64,000 nucleotides of DNA from the NCBI RefSeq assembly GCF_041240605.1, contig NZ_CP162487.1:3045001-3109000 (forward strand), given 5' to 3'. The position numbers were made by a program, and so were the translations under genes. This document shows positions 36,522 to 45,144 of the stretch, piece after piece (position 1 is the first letter of the stretch; each line of letters begins with the position of its first letter). The notes beneath the pieces are model-generated. The model was given only the letters and a program-made list of their open reading frames with translations, ran no database searches and was not told the origin of the DNA. This DNA comes from Xanthomonas sp. DAR 80977 (GTDB lineage: Bacteria; Pseudomonadota; Gammaproteobacteria; Xanthomonadales; Xanthomonadaceae).

Positions 36522-37355
36522 TCAGCGCAGCTGCGCAGCCCGGGTTCCAATGTCGAAGAAGTCCACGATCTCGGTAATCTCACCGTTGAACACAAACCCC
36601 CGGGACTCCATCGTGGCCTTGATGCCCTTCTCCTCCGCGACCTTCTGCAAGTGTGGCGGTAAGGCGCTAGACATACGAAACAACAGCTTGGCATAGGCGT
36701 CACCCAAACCCGCATCAGAGGTCGGGAACTTGACCGGATCGCTGCCGCTGGTGCTGACGTGAAGATTGAACAGCAGCACGTTGCCGTCGTTCGTGCTGAT
36801 CTGCTGAAGCTGTTTTGCCAGCGCTTCCGGATCGCCATCTGTCGACTCGCCGTCGGTGACATGCAAGACGGTCGGAGGATAGCTGTCAGGGTGCGCATCG
36901 CACCAAGCCACCAGTTGCTCCGCCGCGGCCGTGATGGCCGTGCACATGGGGGTGCCGCCCGACGCATGGGCTTCAAACCAAACCGGGAACTTGATGGATT
37001 GGTCGACTAAGCCACCAGCACCATCGTCCACCCGCTTGGTCCGATTTTCCACGCGAAGTGGGTTGGCTTCGATCTGAGAGATGGGATGGAGCACAGCTGA
37101 AGAGAGGCCGCCGGTCAACCCATTCTCTGCGGAGCTGCCCATGTAACCCAGCACGCCGACTTCAAAATAGTCACGGGTGCCCTCGGACTTGGTGCATCGC
37201 GTGATCAGGGTGGCGAGGGTCCGATTGAGCACGTCTGCCACGAATTGGGCCTTTGACTTTCCATTTCCCATCGTGTCCTGCATCGAGCCGGACTGATCGA
37301 CGAGGAAGAGAAAGGCGGTCGGGCTTGTTCTGCTGATCTCGGCGGTGTAACTCAT
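36522..37355 (-). CDS. von Willebrand factor A domain protein (TerY-like)
   Basis: A 277-residue single vWA domain. The MIDAS motif is LVDQSGSMQD (Asp20, Ser22, Ser24), with the Thr in GGTPMCTA and the Asp in VTDGESTDGD completing the metal site. TerY-type vWA proteins form triads with PP2C phosphatases and kinases in tellurite/stress and defence loci (described by Aravind and colleagues; TerY-P is a candidate defence type). It is the first gene of a seven-gene operon running left to 29564. GGGGAT precedes the ATG. Confidence 0.88.
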   Translation of the reverse strand: MSYTAEISRTSPTAFLFLVDQSGSMQDTMGNGKSKAQFVADVLNRTLATLITRCTKSEGTRDYFEVGVLGYMGSSAENGLTGGLSSAVLHPISQIEANPLRVENRTKRVDDGAGGLVDQSIKFPVWFEAHASGGTPMCTAITAAAEQLVAWCDAHPDSYPPTVLHVTDGESTDGDPEALAKQLQQISTNDGNVLLFNLHVSTSGSDPVKFPTSDAGLGDAYAKLLFRMSSALPPHLQKVAEEKGIKATMESRGFVFNGEITEIVDFFDIGTRAAQLR

Positions 37356-37735
37356 GGATATCCCCTGTGCTAGAAAGATGGGGCATGGGTCACCTCACTT
37401 CGGCAGTGCTAGCTTCCTTCCCCTCGCCCCATCATGCCGTGCGCAGAACCAAATCGCCACAGCCGAACCGCAAATAAGGGGTCAGACTTTTCTGATTCTT
37501 AGCTGTTTTTTTAGATAAATTGTCTACAAATTTTCTTGCATTAGCGGACGCTCTGATGATAAGCCAGAGCGCTAAACAGCTCCGGACGTCCAAGGCCATC
37601 AAGGGGACACGGAAGGCGAATCTCGGTTCCGTTGCACCCGTTGAGCAAAAAAGACCTTCAAAATTCTTGCGAATCCGCCCCCCTTCACTCTCTGTCCTTG
37701 GCTTTCTACGGTTGAACGTGATTACGAGGTAGTCC
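37356..37735. promoter_or_regulatory. Divergent spacer upstream of the vWA operon
   Basis: A 380-bp, partly AT-rich stretch between the divergent vWA and HEPN-like genes. It contains the nested dyads AGCTGTTT / AAACAGCT (37501-37508, 37574-37581) and CGCTCTG / CAGAGCG (37549-37571), and a GGGGTCAGACTTTT sequence at 37478. No gene is supported. It must hold the promoters of both units. Confidence 0.45.
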
Positions 37736-38209
37736 ATGCCGGTTCGTCAGGATGTCGCTTATCCATTGCTGAACGCCTTTGGCAGGCTCGAGTTTCAACT
37801 CAAGCGGCGAGGCGACTATTTTCGAGCGTCGAACGGCCATGTCGTTCCGGACGTGGCATGGCGTCGGGTGGAGACCACCGTCAGACGGATGGACGTTGAT
37901 TTCACTATGCAGGTTCCTGATTGGGCTCGGTGGCGCCTGCTCTCAGAGCGGCAGACGAGACCCATGAGGCAACAGGTCGTCGAGGAGAACGGCCGACAAG
38001 TCGCCCGGTTCAGGCCAAATCCATTGGACGACAACGATGCGGTGGCGCTGGTTCAGGCCATGCGCCAAGTCCGCAACAACCTCTTTCACGGCGGGAAGGA
38101 GGACACGGAAGACGATCCTTACGCCGAAGACGACTATTGGGCAGAAGCCGCCACTGCGGTCGCTCTGGTTCTGCTTCGACTGGCCGAAGGACCTGAACTG
38201 GCTCCCTGA
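37736..38209 (+). CDS. HEPN-like protein
   Basis: A 157-residue helical protein. RNNLFHGGK (Arg113, His118) is an exact R-x4-H motif, followed by an acidic stretch and a final helix (AEAATAVALVLLRLAEG). It stands alone, divergent from the vWA operon. HEPN proteins of this size are often toxin or ribonuclease parts of toxin-antitoxin or Abi loci; no MNT-type partner is adjacent. Confidence 0.7.
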   Translation: MPVRQDVAYPLLNAFGRLEFQLKRRGDYFRASNGHVVPDVAWRRVETTVRRMDVDFTMQVPDWARWRLLSERQTRPMRQQVVEENGRQVARFRPNPLDDNDAVALVQAMRQVRNNLFHGGKEDTEDDPYAEDDYWAEAATAVALVLLRLAEGPELAP

Positions 38210-38263
38210 CCGGTGACGCAAACCGCGCCAGGCGGGACAGCGGTCGCCGCGCTACTGCTGAAT

Positions 38264-39025
38264 TCAGGACCCACGCTCTTTCAGGTCTTTCTGAAATGCC
38301 GCGTTGAAACGACCTGGGACATTCAAATCTTGTTCGGTGTCAATGGTTAGCTCTGAAGGAAGAGCAAGCCAAAATGCGTCGATGGCAGCGGCGAACTCAT
38401 CCACATTCTGGTCAGTAATTACCAAGTCGCTGTCGTCGGGGAAGCGCGACTCAAACGGACCCTCCATCGGCACAAACTCAGGGTAAAGGCATCGAAGATC
38501 GTCCATCGCCTTGCCTTCTCCATGCTTGTAGACGTTGACAATCAGACGCATGGCATCCAATCGCGCAAAGTGCGGGAACGAGCGAACGTTCAATCCCAAT
38601 GCAAGAAGGAGCTTTTCGAGGTCTTGCGCATCAATGCTAACAACCGCACGACGGGTGTGTGGACCTATCACCACGGTCCAGCGCATCTCATGCGCAAGGA
38701 AATGGCGCCACGTCTTATCCCAGTGGTGATACATACCCGCAATGACGCTTAGGCGGGTGCGCTCGTGCATATCGGATAGGAGCTGAAAGAACTCCACACC
38801 GTGATCAAAGGCAGCCTGTGCTACATCACCCATGTCGTGGAAGTCAGGATCAAAATACTCATCTGCGGCTTGCCAACGCTCTTCTTGGGCCCTTTCGGCT
38901 TCTTCTGAAATATTCCCAAACTGCGACAGCAAGCGCTTCTTCGCTTGTTCCACGTAGAAGCGATGTTCTTCCTGCAGTGCCTTCCGGTGCGGCTCTATCA
39001 GTTGGAAGACCGTTCGTATGGTCAC
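38264..39025 (-). CDS. Unknown protein coupled to the XVIPCD effector; possible immunity protein
   Basis: A 253-residue soluble, mainly helical protein without signal peptide. RLIVNVYKHGEG near residue 165 hints at a HEPN-like helix, but no catalytic pair is clear. Its ATG overlaps the stop of the effector gene by 4 bp (ATGA), so it is translated with the effector. In toxin cassettes the coupled downstream gene is usually the immunity protein; a cytoplasmic protein would suit a nuclease toxin. Confidence 0.68.
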   Translation of the reverse strand: MTIRTVFQLIEPHRKALQEEHRFYVEQAKKRLLSQFGNISEEAERAQEERWQAADEYFDPDFHDMGDVAQAAFDHGVEFFQLLSDMHERTRLSVIAGMYHHWDKTWRHFLAHEMRWTVVIGPHTRRAVVSIDAQDLEKLLLALGLNVRSFPHFARLDAMRLIVNVYKHGEGKAMDDLRCLYPEFVPMEGPFESRFPDDSDLVITDQNVDEFAAAIDAFWLALPSELTIDTEQDLNVPGRFNAAFQKDLKERGS

Positions 39026-41610
39026 GGACCACCCATTGTCATCCGCGGCCCCTGCTCCTGTCGCTGGGTCTGCTGCTGGGTCTGCTCCAATGCCTGCTGA
39101 CGCACCTGGTCCTGCTTGATAACCTCCGCCTGCTGCAGGTTCTGCTCTGCCGGCTGCTGGGCAGCCTCCCTGCCATCCACCCGCGCGTGGAAGATCGGCA
39201 GCTTGTCGCCAAACGGCGCGTAGACCGCCAGCACGTGCTGGGCCCCATCGTTGCCCAGCACGCCGGTCACCCTATCTACTCGCTTCACCAGCGGATCTTC
39301 GGTTTGCTGCTTGTAGAGCGCTGCGGTGACGTTCCGACTCTCCTCGTCGTTCCAGTTCCCGGTGCCTTGCACCCAGGAATGGATGGTCTGGTAAGTGGAG
39401 TGGTCGGGGTGCGCGGGGTTGTCGGCCAGCATCGGACCCTGTGCCCCCTTCTCCTGCGCCGGTTCGGCCTCCTGCTCTTTGCTGCGTCCAGGTGCTGACA
39501 CGGAGACCGCGCCAAGCGTCGGCACGTGCGCCATGGCCGGCTGGCCCAGCTCGGCCTTGGCTTGGCGCAGCTCCTCGGAGGTGGTCACCGCGACCTGGTG
39601 GGCCACCCCGTCTTGGCCGACCTGATAGTGGGTAATCGGGCTGTCGTAGCCGTATTGTCCCTGCTCGTTCGGCTTCAGCTGCTGCATCGTCGGACCAGTC
39701 AGGCCTTCGGCCTCCTTCGTCCGCTGGGTCGCCAGCTCCACGGCCTGCAGGTTGTTCTCCTGGGCGTTGAGGTCGATGCCGGCAGCCCGGTAGCGGTGCA
39801 GCACCTCGTTGTGCTCCATCTGCGCCGGCGTCGGCGCAGGGCGAGCCTCAATGGTCGCCAGGGTTTCCTGGGCGCGCTCCAGCGAGGGCTGGCGCATCTG
39901 ATTGGTGAGCTCCAGCTCCACCGCCAGGTTGCCGGCGGCCACCCCGTCTTTGCCTGCCCACTGTCCCTCAGCAGTGCGCTGGTAGGTCTGGCCATCGTGT
40001 CCCTGCACCTGGTCCGGCTTGGCTCGAGCATTCTCCACCGCGGTCGGCACCCCTACCCCGTAGTCCTGCCCGCGCTGGGCGGCATGGCTCTCCAGGTAGG
40101 CCTGGGCGATGGCCTCGCGGCCGGTGGCAATGTTGTTCTCGATGCGCCCCAGGGCTTCCTGGTTCAGGCGCTGCGCCTGCTCTGGGGTAGCGGTCTGCGG
40201 TGTGTAGACCCCCTGGTCGTTGCCGCCCGTCACGCCGGTCTTGACCTGACGCTCCCAGGACTCGGTGGTCGGATTGCGCTGCCAGTTCTGGTTGTCCAAG
40301 CCGGTCCGATCGCCAGGCTGGGCCGGCAAATTGAACGGGTCCTGCGGCGGGGGCGCTTTGCCCAGCGCAAACTCGGCTGCCTTGGCATTCGCCATGGCGC
40401 CCAGTTCCTGAGACTTGATGTAGCAGGCTCCCACAGGCGCCTGTGTAGGGGTGTCGCGTCCATCGGGCGCGCGGTCGAACGCGCCTTGGCGCTCCCAATC
40501 CCGCCCGTTGAACTGCCACTCCACCCCTGCCTTGTCGGTCTGGTGGAAGATGTCGCGGTTCTCTTTGAGGTCGACGGCCTTGTCGAAGGCCTTGCTCATC
40601 AAGACAGCGTCGCCCACCACCAGGGCCGCGGGCACAAACCCACTGCTGCTGCCCAGCGCGGCCGCGGTGGCCGCACCGCCGGCCCAACCACCCGCGTTGC
40701 GTGCAATGGCGTGATCGACCTCCGACTGCGCGGCGGTGGTGTTGCCCTGCTCCATCAGCGCCGAGGCCGTGCGGGCAGTCATGACGGCATCCGCGCCTGT
40801 GGCCAGAAGTCCGCCGGCACGGGTCAGGCCGCGGGCGGACGCCTCGCCCATCAACAACTGCATGGCGACTTCGCCACGCTGACCGCGGGGAACACGAAGG
40901 TTGCGTGCGGCTTCTTCGCCCAAGGTGTTCTCGACCACTGCCACACCGCCTGGCGACATGGTCAAGCGGCCGTCGTGGTAAGCACTGGAGATGGCCTGGG
41001 ATAGGCCGTGGCGCTGAAGATCGAGGTTGCCGCCTCCCAGCAGCGGCTGTCCAGAGCTGTGGAAATGCTGCAACGTGGAAACGATGCGGCCTTCGTTGTG
41101 TGTTACCCCGCTCCACTGGCGCGCATTGGCGCTGGCTTGGCCGTATGCGTCCAACTGCGTCGCGTTTTGGACGGCATAGCCGTTCGGGTCACCGAAGAAT
41201 GCCTGGGTGACAGCCCGCGTTTGGTCCATCGTCTGCCCCAGCGCAATGTTCGTGCGCAGGTCGCCATTGATGAGCGCCACCTGCGCAGTGTCGCTCAATC
41301 GCTGAACCTTGAGGGCCACTCGATCCAAGGCGTCCGGATCTGCCCTCAACGCCGCCTGGCCGTCCTTCGTGGCAGCCAAGTCCTCGAGGGCATCCTTCAA
41401 ACCGAGGCCATATTCCTTGATGGGGCGGCCCGTGTGCGGCGTGACCCCAATGGCTTGAGCAAGTGCCTTGTCGTTGGGCAAATTGATCAGGTTGGTGGCC
41501 GCGTCCTTACTGAACCGATCGGAGTCCACCAGCGCTTGCAATAGAGGGTCACGCGTAAACGCTTGCTGCTCGATGGCGTGGTGCGGTTGAAAGAGGGGCT
41601 TGCCCGGCAT
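39022..41610 (-). CDS. X-T4SS effector: N-terminal AHH nuclease, C-terminal XVIPCD
   Basis: An 862-residue toxin. The N-terminus QPHHAIEQQ (His10, His11), followed by LINLPNDKAL and TPHTGRPIKEY (His59, Tyr67), fits the AHH nuclease family. The middle is low in complexity, with one glycine/alanine-rich hydrophobic stretch (about residues 300-350). The C-terminal 140 residues, starting DNPAHPDHSTYQTIHSW and ending in a Gln-rich tail, match XVIPCD, the signal recognised by VirD4 of the Xanthomonadales T4SS that kills rival bacteria. It is flanked by an Imm11-type gene (33 bp upstream) and a coupled downstream gene. No T4SS genes are in the window. Confidence 0.85.
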   Translation of the reverse strand: MPGKPLFQPHHAIEQQAFTRDPLLQALVDSDRFSKDAATNLINLPNDKALAQAIGVTPHTGRPIKEYGLGLKDALEDLAATKDGQAALRADPDALDRVALKVQRLSDTAQVALINGDLRTNIALGQTMDQTRAVTQAFFGDPNGYAVQNATQLDAYGQASANARQWSGVTHNEGRIVSTLQHFHSSGQPLLGGGNLDLQRHGLSQAISSAYHDGRLTMSPGGVAVVENTLGEEAARNLRVPRGQRGEVAMQLLMGEASARGLTRAGGLLATGADAVMTARTASALMEQGNTTAAQSEVDHAIARNAGGWAGGAATAAALGSSSGFVPAALVVGDAVLMSKAFDKAVDLKENRDIFHQTDKAGVEWQFNGRDWERQGAFDRAPDGRDTPTQAPVGACYIKSQELGAMANAKAAEFALGKAPPPQDPFNLPAQPGDRTGLDNQNWQRNPTTESWERQVKTGVTGGNDQGVYTPQTATPEQAQRLNQEALGRIENNIATGREAIAQAYLESHAAQRGQDYGVGVPTAVENARAKPDQVQGHDGQTYQRTAEGQWAGKDGVAAGNLAVELELTNQMRQPSLERAQETLATIEARPAPTPAQMEHNEVLHRYRAAGIDLNAQENNLQAVELATQRTKEAEGLTGPTMQQLKPNEQGQYGYDSPITHYQVGQDGVAHQVAVTTSEELRQAKAELGQPAMAHVPTLGAVSVSAPGRSKEQEAEPAQEKGAQGPMLADNPAHPDHSTYQTIHSWVQGTGNWNDEESRNVTAALYKQQTEDPLVKRVDRVTGVLGNDGAQHVLAVYAPFGDKLPIFHARVDGREAAQQPAEQNLQQAEVIKQDQVRQQALEQTQQQTQRQEQGPRMTMGGP

Positions 41611-41642
41611 GGTCTAGGATCCTTCCTTGTCGCCTGGTGGAA

Positions 41643-42284
41643 TCAGATATCCGATGCGTCGATGAAGGAGATGCCGCTGACTTCTGCGTCGTCAGGTATC
41701 CCGGCAGCGTGAACTGCGTCCTTGAACTCCCGATCGCAGAACACGGACGGGTTGAATGGCACCCGGAACACGTGCGACTCCCCCAACACCTCATGCCGGA
41801 AGGCAAGGCTGGCTCCCCCACCCAGGGAATAGAACTTCCCACGCACATAATCGTCATCGACCTTGACCTTCAGCCGCGATGACTCTTCGTCCAAGGCATC
41901 CAACTCTCGAACCACGTCGCACAGGAAGCGCCGCGGACCCTTGATGTCATCGGCCAAGCGGTAATCCACCTCGATGAACGCGCATGCGCTGGGATCAACC
42001 GAGCACATGACGTCATGGAGTCGCTCGGACACCAACCAATAACCGCCGAACCCCGGCTCCAGATCACGAGGTTCGGGGCCTGCGCTAGGGTCATAGGTCA
42101 TTTGCGGTTGTTCGAGCATTGAAGGAAAGCCCCCCTCTTCTGGACGCAAGATCAATCGGGGTGGCGATAGCAGCTGGCGGAGGTTATCGAACCTCACCCC
42201 GCAGGGCTGCCTGTTGCTCTCCATGTCCGATACGAACATGTAGAAGGCACCCGGCTTGGGCTGATTGGTCATCGTTGTATCCAT
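41643..42284 (-). CDS. Imm11/DUF1629-family immunity protein
   Basis: A 213-residue soluble protein. GYWLVSERLHDVMCSVDP, FLCDVVRELDALDEE and YSLGGGASLAFRHEV are the landmarks of the DUF1629 (Imm11, MXAN_0049-type) family, immunity proteins that accompany AHH/HNH-type toxins. It lies 32 bp before the AHH-XVIPCD effector on the same strand, so it should protect against that toxin. Three in-frame ATGs occur (42302, 42284, 42272); I took 42284 because GGGAC precedes it. Confidence 0.8.
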   Translation of the reverse strand: MDTTMTNQPKPGAFYMFVSDMESNRQPCGVRFDNLRQLLSPPRLILRPEEGGFPSMLEQPQMTYDPSAGPEPRDLEPGFGGYWLVSERLHDVMCSVDPSACAFIEVDYRLADDIKGPRRFLCDVVRELDALDEESSRLKVKVDDDYVRGKFYSLGGGASLAFRHEVLGESHVFRVPFNPSVFCDREFKDAVHAAGIPDDAEVSGISFIDASDI

Positions 42285-42418
42285 GCGTTGCGTCCCGTCC
42301 ACCTGGGTATGGTCTCCAGCTCAATCGGGCAGAGTCTACCGCCCCGATCGCCGGCTGGGGCAGACAAAAAGACATCATGTCCAACCCTTCGCGGCTCGCT
42401 CTACCGCGGCGTGCAAAG

Positions 42419-43108
42419 TCAGCGCCTCGCCGGCTGCCACCCCGCGCGCAGGGCATCCGCAGGGCTGCAGAACATGTGCTCGCCGCGGCTCAGGTCGATG
42501 CTCGTGCGCTCGTAGTCCCGTTGCCCGGGCACGTGGTAGATCTTCTTTCCCTGACGGGAAATGTTGCCCTTGATGCGGCATCCACCTGGCACTGGCTGCG
42601 TGCCTACTGGCTCTTGGCGCGCCGTCTGCTCACGCTTGCTGCGGCGGTAGTCTGCGGGCATCTGGAAAGGCCCTTGCCAGAGGTTGCGCCGCTGCTGGCG
42701 CGCATCGGCTTCGTCTGCGATGAACGCCATCGCGTATTGGCGATACGCGACCGCCCAACCGGAGCGCACCATCCATCGGTTGACGGATTGCCCCTGGACG
42801 AAGCACTCCGCGACCACCCGGCCATAGCGGTCCGTGTCCTTGGGCTGGCAACGAACGGTCTTGTCCAACACATAGCCGTCCAGCGCGGCGGCGGACCGCC
42901 GGCCACAGGGCCAAGCACGTCCGTCTTTGGTGATGCACTGCTGGGCGCTTTCCGGAGCATCGATGCCCCACAGACGGATACGCTGCTTGGCCACGGTGAG
43001 CGTGTCCCCGTCCGTGACGGTCGCGCGGCCGACAAGCTCTGCGGCCACGCCTGGAACCGAAGAAAAAGCCAACAGCAGAACCACCAGACCCTTCAACACC
43101 ATCAACAA
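42419..43108 (-). CDS. Secreted SNase-like nuclease with C-terminal sunset domain
   Basis: A 229-residue protein. Residues 1-23 form a signal peptide (VLLLAFSSVPGVAA). Residues about 25-150 form a staphylococcal-nuclease-like OB fold: VTDGDTLTV, RIRLWGIDAPES (Arg and Asp of the active site) and DRYGRVVAEC. The C-terminal 50 residues (GNISRQGKKIYHVPGQRDY) form a sunset domain, common on bacterial SNase-like proteins. It probably acts in the periplasm or outside the cell. It is monocistronic. Confidence 0.88.
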   Translation of the reverse strand: MLMVLKGLVVLLLAFSSVPGVAAELVGRATVTDGDTLTVAKQRIRLWGIDAPESAQQCITKDGRAWPCGRRSAAALDGYVLDKTVRCQPKDTDRYGRVVAECFVQGQSVNRWMVRSGWAVAYRQYAMAFIADEADARQQRRNLWQGPFQMPADYRRSKREQTARQEPVGTQPVPGGCRIKGNISRQGKKIYHVPGQRDYERTSIDLSRGEHMFCSPADALRAGWQPARR

Positions 43109-43210
43109 CGACTTCCTCTAAGCGCTCGCTCGGGTGGCGAGCGCCAGTTCAAACAGGGCCCGACACTCTAGCGGAAGTGGCAAAGGGACGCCGACCAAGT
43201 CGAAAATCCT

Positions 43211-43411
43211 TCAAACCAGACTTGCGTTCCTGGTGTGGTCGCCGTCGGTCTCCTCTACGACAACGAAGGTGCTCACTAGCCAGCCGTATGCATCGCTGAG
43301 CGCGTCAGCAATGTGCCCTTCGCTCTCGCATTCGACCGCGGCTTCAGCCGGCAATCCAGGACGCTTGCCGTTGGTCTCCCAAACAATCCCGCGCACGTTA
43401 AACGCTCTCAT
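43211..43411 (-). CDS. Unknown 66-aa protein
   Basis: Starts at the ATG at 43411, preceded by AAAGGAGCAAGAA. The product MRAFNVRGIVWETNG... is acidic with SEGHIADALSDAYGW. Small proteins of this form are seen in proteobacterial mobile elements, but I do not know a function. The ribosome site is the main support. Confidence 0.55.
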   Translation of the reverse strand: MRAFNVRGIVWETNGKRPGLPAEAAVECESEGHIADALSDAYGWLVSTFVVVEETDGDHTRNASLV

Positions 43412-43585
43412 TTCTTGCTCCTTTAAAGTGCATCTGCCTTGGCAGTCTAGCTTCGGCAGAGTGTTCAAGCAGCGAGAGAGCTCTCCAGCACAGCGTCGGC
43501 CACCATCTAGTCCTTACCCAAGCTCTTCGGCATGTGCTAAACCACGCAGCCAAGCGGCGGCCCACACCTAAAAGATGTTCTTGCG

Positions 43586-43996
43586 TCAGATCAGCTTTTC
43601 GTAGTCCTTCTCACTGAGTCCGAGGAAAGCGCAGACGCTCCGTCGGTCAAGAACCTTCGAGAACTCCCTTACCTGTGCTTTAACCAGGTATCGAGATGGC
43701 GCCAATGGGTTCGCGAGCAACCCAATAATTAGGCGAACGAGGTTACTTCTATCCAACTTCTGCTGAGTTCTCCACAGCACCTCTCTCTGGTCTTGAGGGA
43801 AGCCCACTCCTAACGTGTGGTCAACCGCCAAGTCAAGTTCAGCACGCCTCAATTTTTCACGGTCAGCCCGCGCAGGAATCGGCGCCTGCGCTTCATGAAG
43901 CGATATCGCTCGCAGGTCGTATTCCTGGCGGCTCAATCGCCGCCCGTATTCAGGGCGATCTGCTTCCGGGTCCTCTTGGCCTTGACGCTGGTCCAT
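43586..43996 (-). CDS. Unknown 136-aa helical protein
   Basis: A charged, helical product beginning MDQRQGQEDPEADRPEYGRR and ending CAFLGLSEKDYEKLI. The start at 43996 lies inside the upstream gene (47-bp overlap), which suggests coupling; a longer frame reaches 44068. Not recognised. As the second gene of a pair with the 316-aa protein it could be its partner or immunity protein. Confidence 0.55.
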   Translation of the reverse strand: MDQRQGQEDPEADRPEYGRRLSRQEYDLRAISLHEAQAPIPARADREKLRRAELDLAVDHTLGVGFPQDQREVLWRTQQKLDRSNLVRLIIGLLANPLAPSRYLVKAQVREFSKVLDRRSVCAFLGLSEKDYEKLI

Positions 43997-44900
43997 AGAT
44001 GCTTTCAACGATATCTGGGTCGGATAGCACCATGCGGTGATCGGAAGAAATGTCAAGTAGAGCCTCATAGTCCTGACCCGGCAAGATCGTGGAAAGACTT
44101 GCCTGGAACTCTCGCGTCAATTCATCAAAATTCCTAACAAACCCATACCAGCCGCTCTGTCCCCTTTCGACGAACTCTCGCTCAATTGCCTCCCGCGATA
44201 GCTCGAACTGCTCCCGAATTTTCATCATCTCATGGTATTGCGCAAGCGAAAACCGCTTGCCAGTGACGATTGCACGATGCCGAACCAATAGTTTGAAGCT
44301 TTCAATCTGGAATTTTGCAGCCCTCTCCGCTTCAGAGCTGCTCCACGGTTCCCCAGCTGTCTGCTGACTCACGCTCAAAATGGAATCAGTATCAAGCACG
44401 AGTTCGGGATAAATCTCTCGAGCCAGGCTGACACTTTCGTCTATGAAACTGCGCTCAGCAAACGCTCGCGACTGCGAGGAGGTCTGTATGCCTTGGTATA
44501 GACATACATCTAAGTCACCAGACACCCCTGCTCGCGTGTAAAGAGGCGCTTTGAACATGCCAAACCCAGCTGACGGGCGACCGAAAAGGCCGAAGATAGA
44601 AACCGACAGAAGGTGGCCGCGGACTCCGTTCGCAGTGATAAGTGCTGGCATGAGAATCCGGTTAGCCGATTGGTGGCAGACCCCATTGATGAGGTAGTGA
44701 GTGACGCCTGCTCGCTCATCGGGCTCGCCTATTGCATCTGCGCGTTTCGTGCTGCCGTGGGCGGAGCGAACAGTGGTTCCGCCACTTTTTCCTCCCCAAC
44801 ATCCCCAACCGTAGCTCCCGCCTCCACACTCGATGTAGGCATGATCGGCAGCATGAAGCGCCAGCTTTGTTGGATAGCAACAGACGTTCAGCACACCCAT
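43950..44900 (-). CDS. Unknown 316-aa protein with papain-like N-terminal motifs
   Basis: The first 110 residues contain HAADHAYIECGGGSYGWGCW and YLINGVCHQSANRI. The order His, then Cys at the start of a helix with a following polar Asn, recalls a permuted papain-like (LRAT/NlpC) cysteine hydrolase, but this is a motif-level guess. The C-terminal half is helical and charged. No signal peptide is seen. It pairs with the overlapping gene at 43586-43996 and lies close to the XVIPCD toxin cassette, so a toxin-type role is conceivable. Confidence 0.62.
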   Translation of the reverse strand: MGVLNVCCYPTKLALHAADHAYIECGGGSYGWGCWGGKSGGTTVRSAHGSTKRADAIGEPDERAGVTHYLINGVCHQSANRILMPALITANGVRGHLLSVSIFGLFGRPSAGFGMFKAPLYTRAGVSGDLDVCLYQGIQTSSQSRAFAERSFIDESVSLAREIYPELVLDTDSILSVSQQTAGEPWSSSEAERAAKFQIESFKLLVRHRAIVTGKRFSLAQYHEMMKIREQFELSREAIEREFVERGQSGWYGFVRNFDELTREFQASLSTILPGQDYEALLDISSDHRMVLSDPDIVESIYGPASRPRGPGSRSP

Positions 44901-45123
44901 CCAATCCTCCTTGATTACACCGCTGAGTAGATAGCTGATTTCACCAGATTATCCGAATTTACGCCGCCCCGCGTATCGCGCAGAACCGTGGCCACAGCCC
45001 CCACACCAGGCTGTTTGTCATCCTCATCCTACTGAATAGGTTCCGCGCAAAACACCCTCATCTCCTGCTTCAGGTGGTGCTCCTGACTCTCGCAGTCTAG
45101 CCTCAGCAGACCGCGTAGGTGAA

Positions 45124-45144
45124 GGGGTGGGCTATGCCCACCCC
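45124..45144. repeat. Perfect hairpin at the radC stop codon
   Basis: GGGGTGGGC / GCCCACCCC with a TAT loop includes the radC stop (45132-45134). There is no T tract. It is similar in placement to the hairpin over the glgX stop. Confidence 0.5.

Noticed and set aside
37478..37491. GGGGTCAGACTTTT sequence (similar GGGGTCA words near 15511 and 47823)
   Set aside because: It recalls sequence words seen near REP-associated transposases, but no transposase gene or paired palindrome is present and the shared word is short.
37432..37737. Open frame of about 100 codons on the minus strand upstream of the vWA operon
   Set aside because: It covers the dyad-rich AT stretch that must hold divergent promoters, and the product has no family features.
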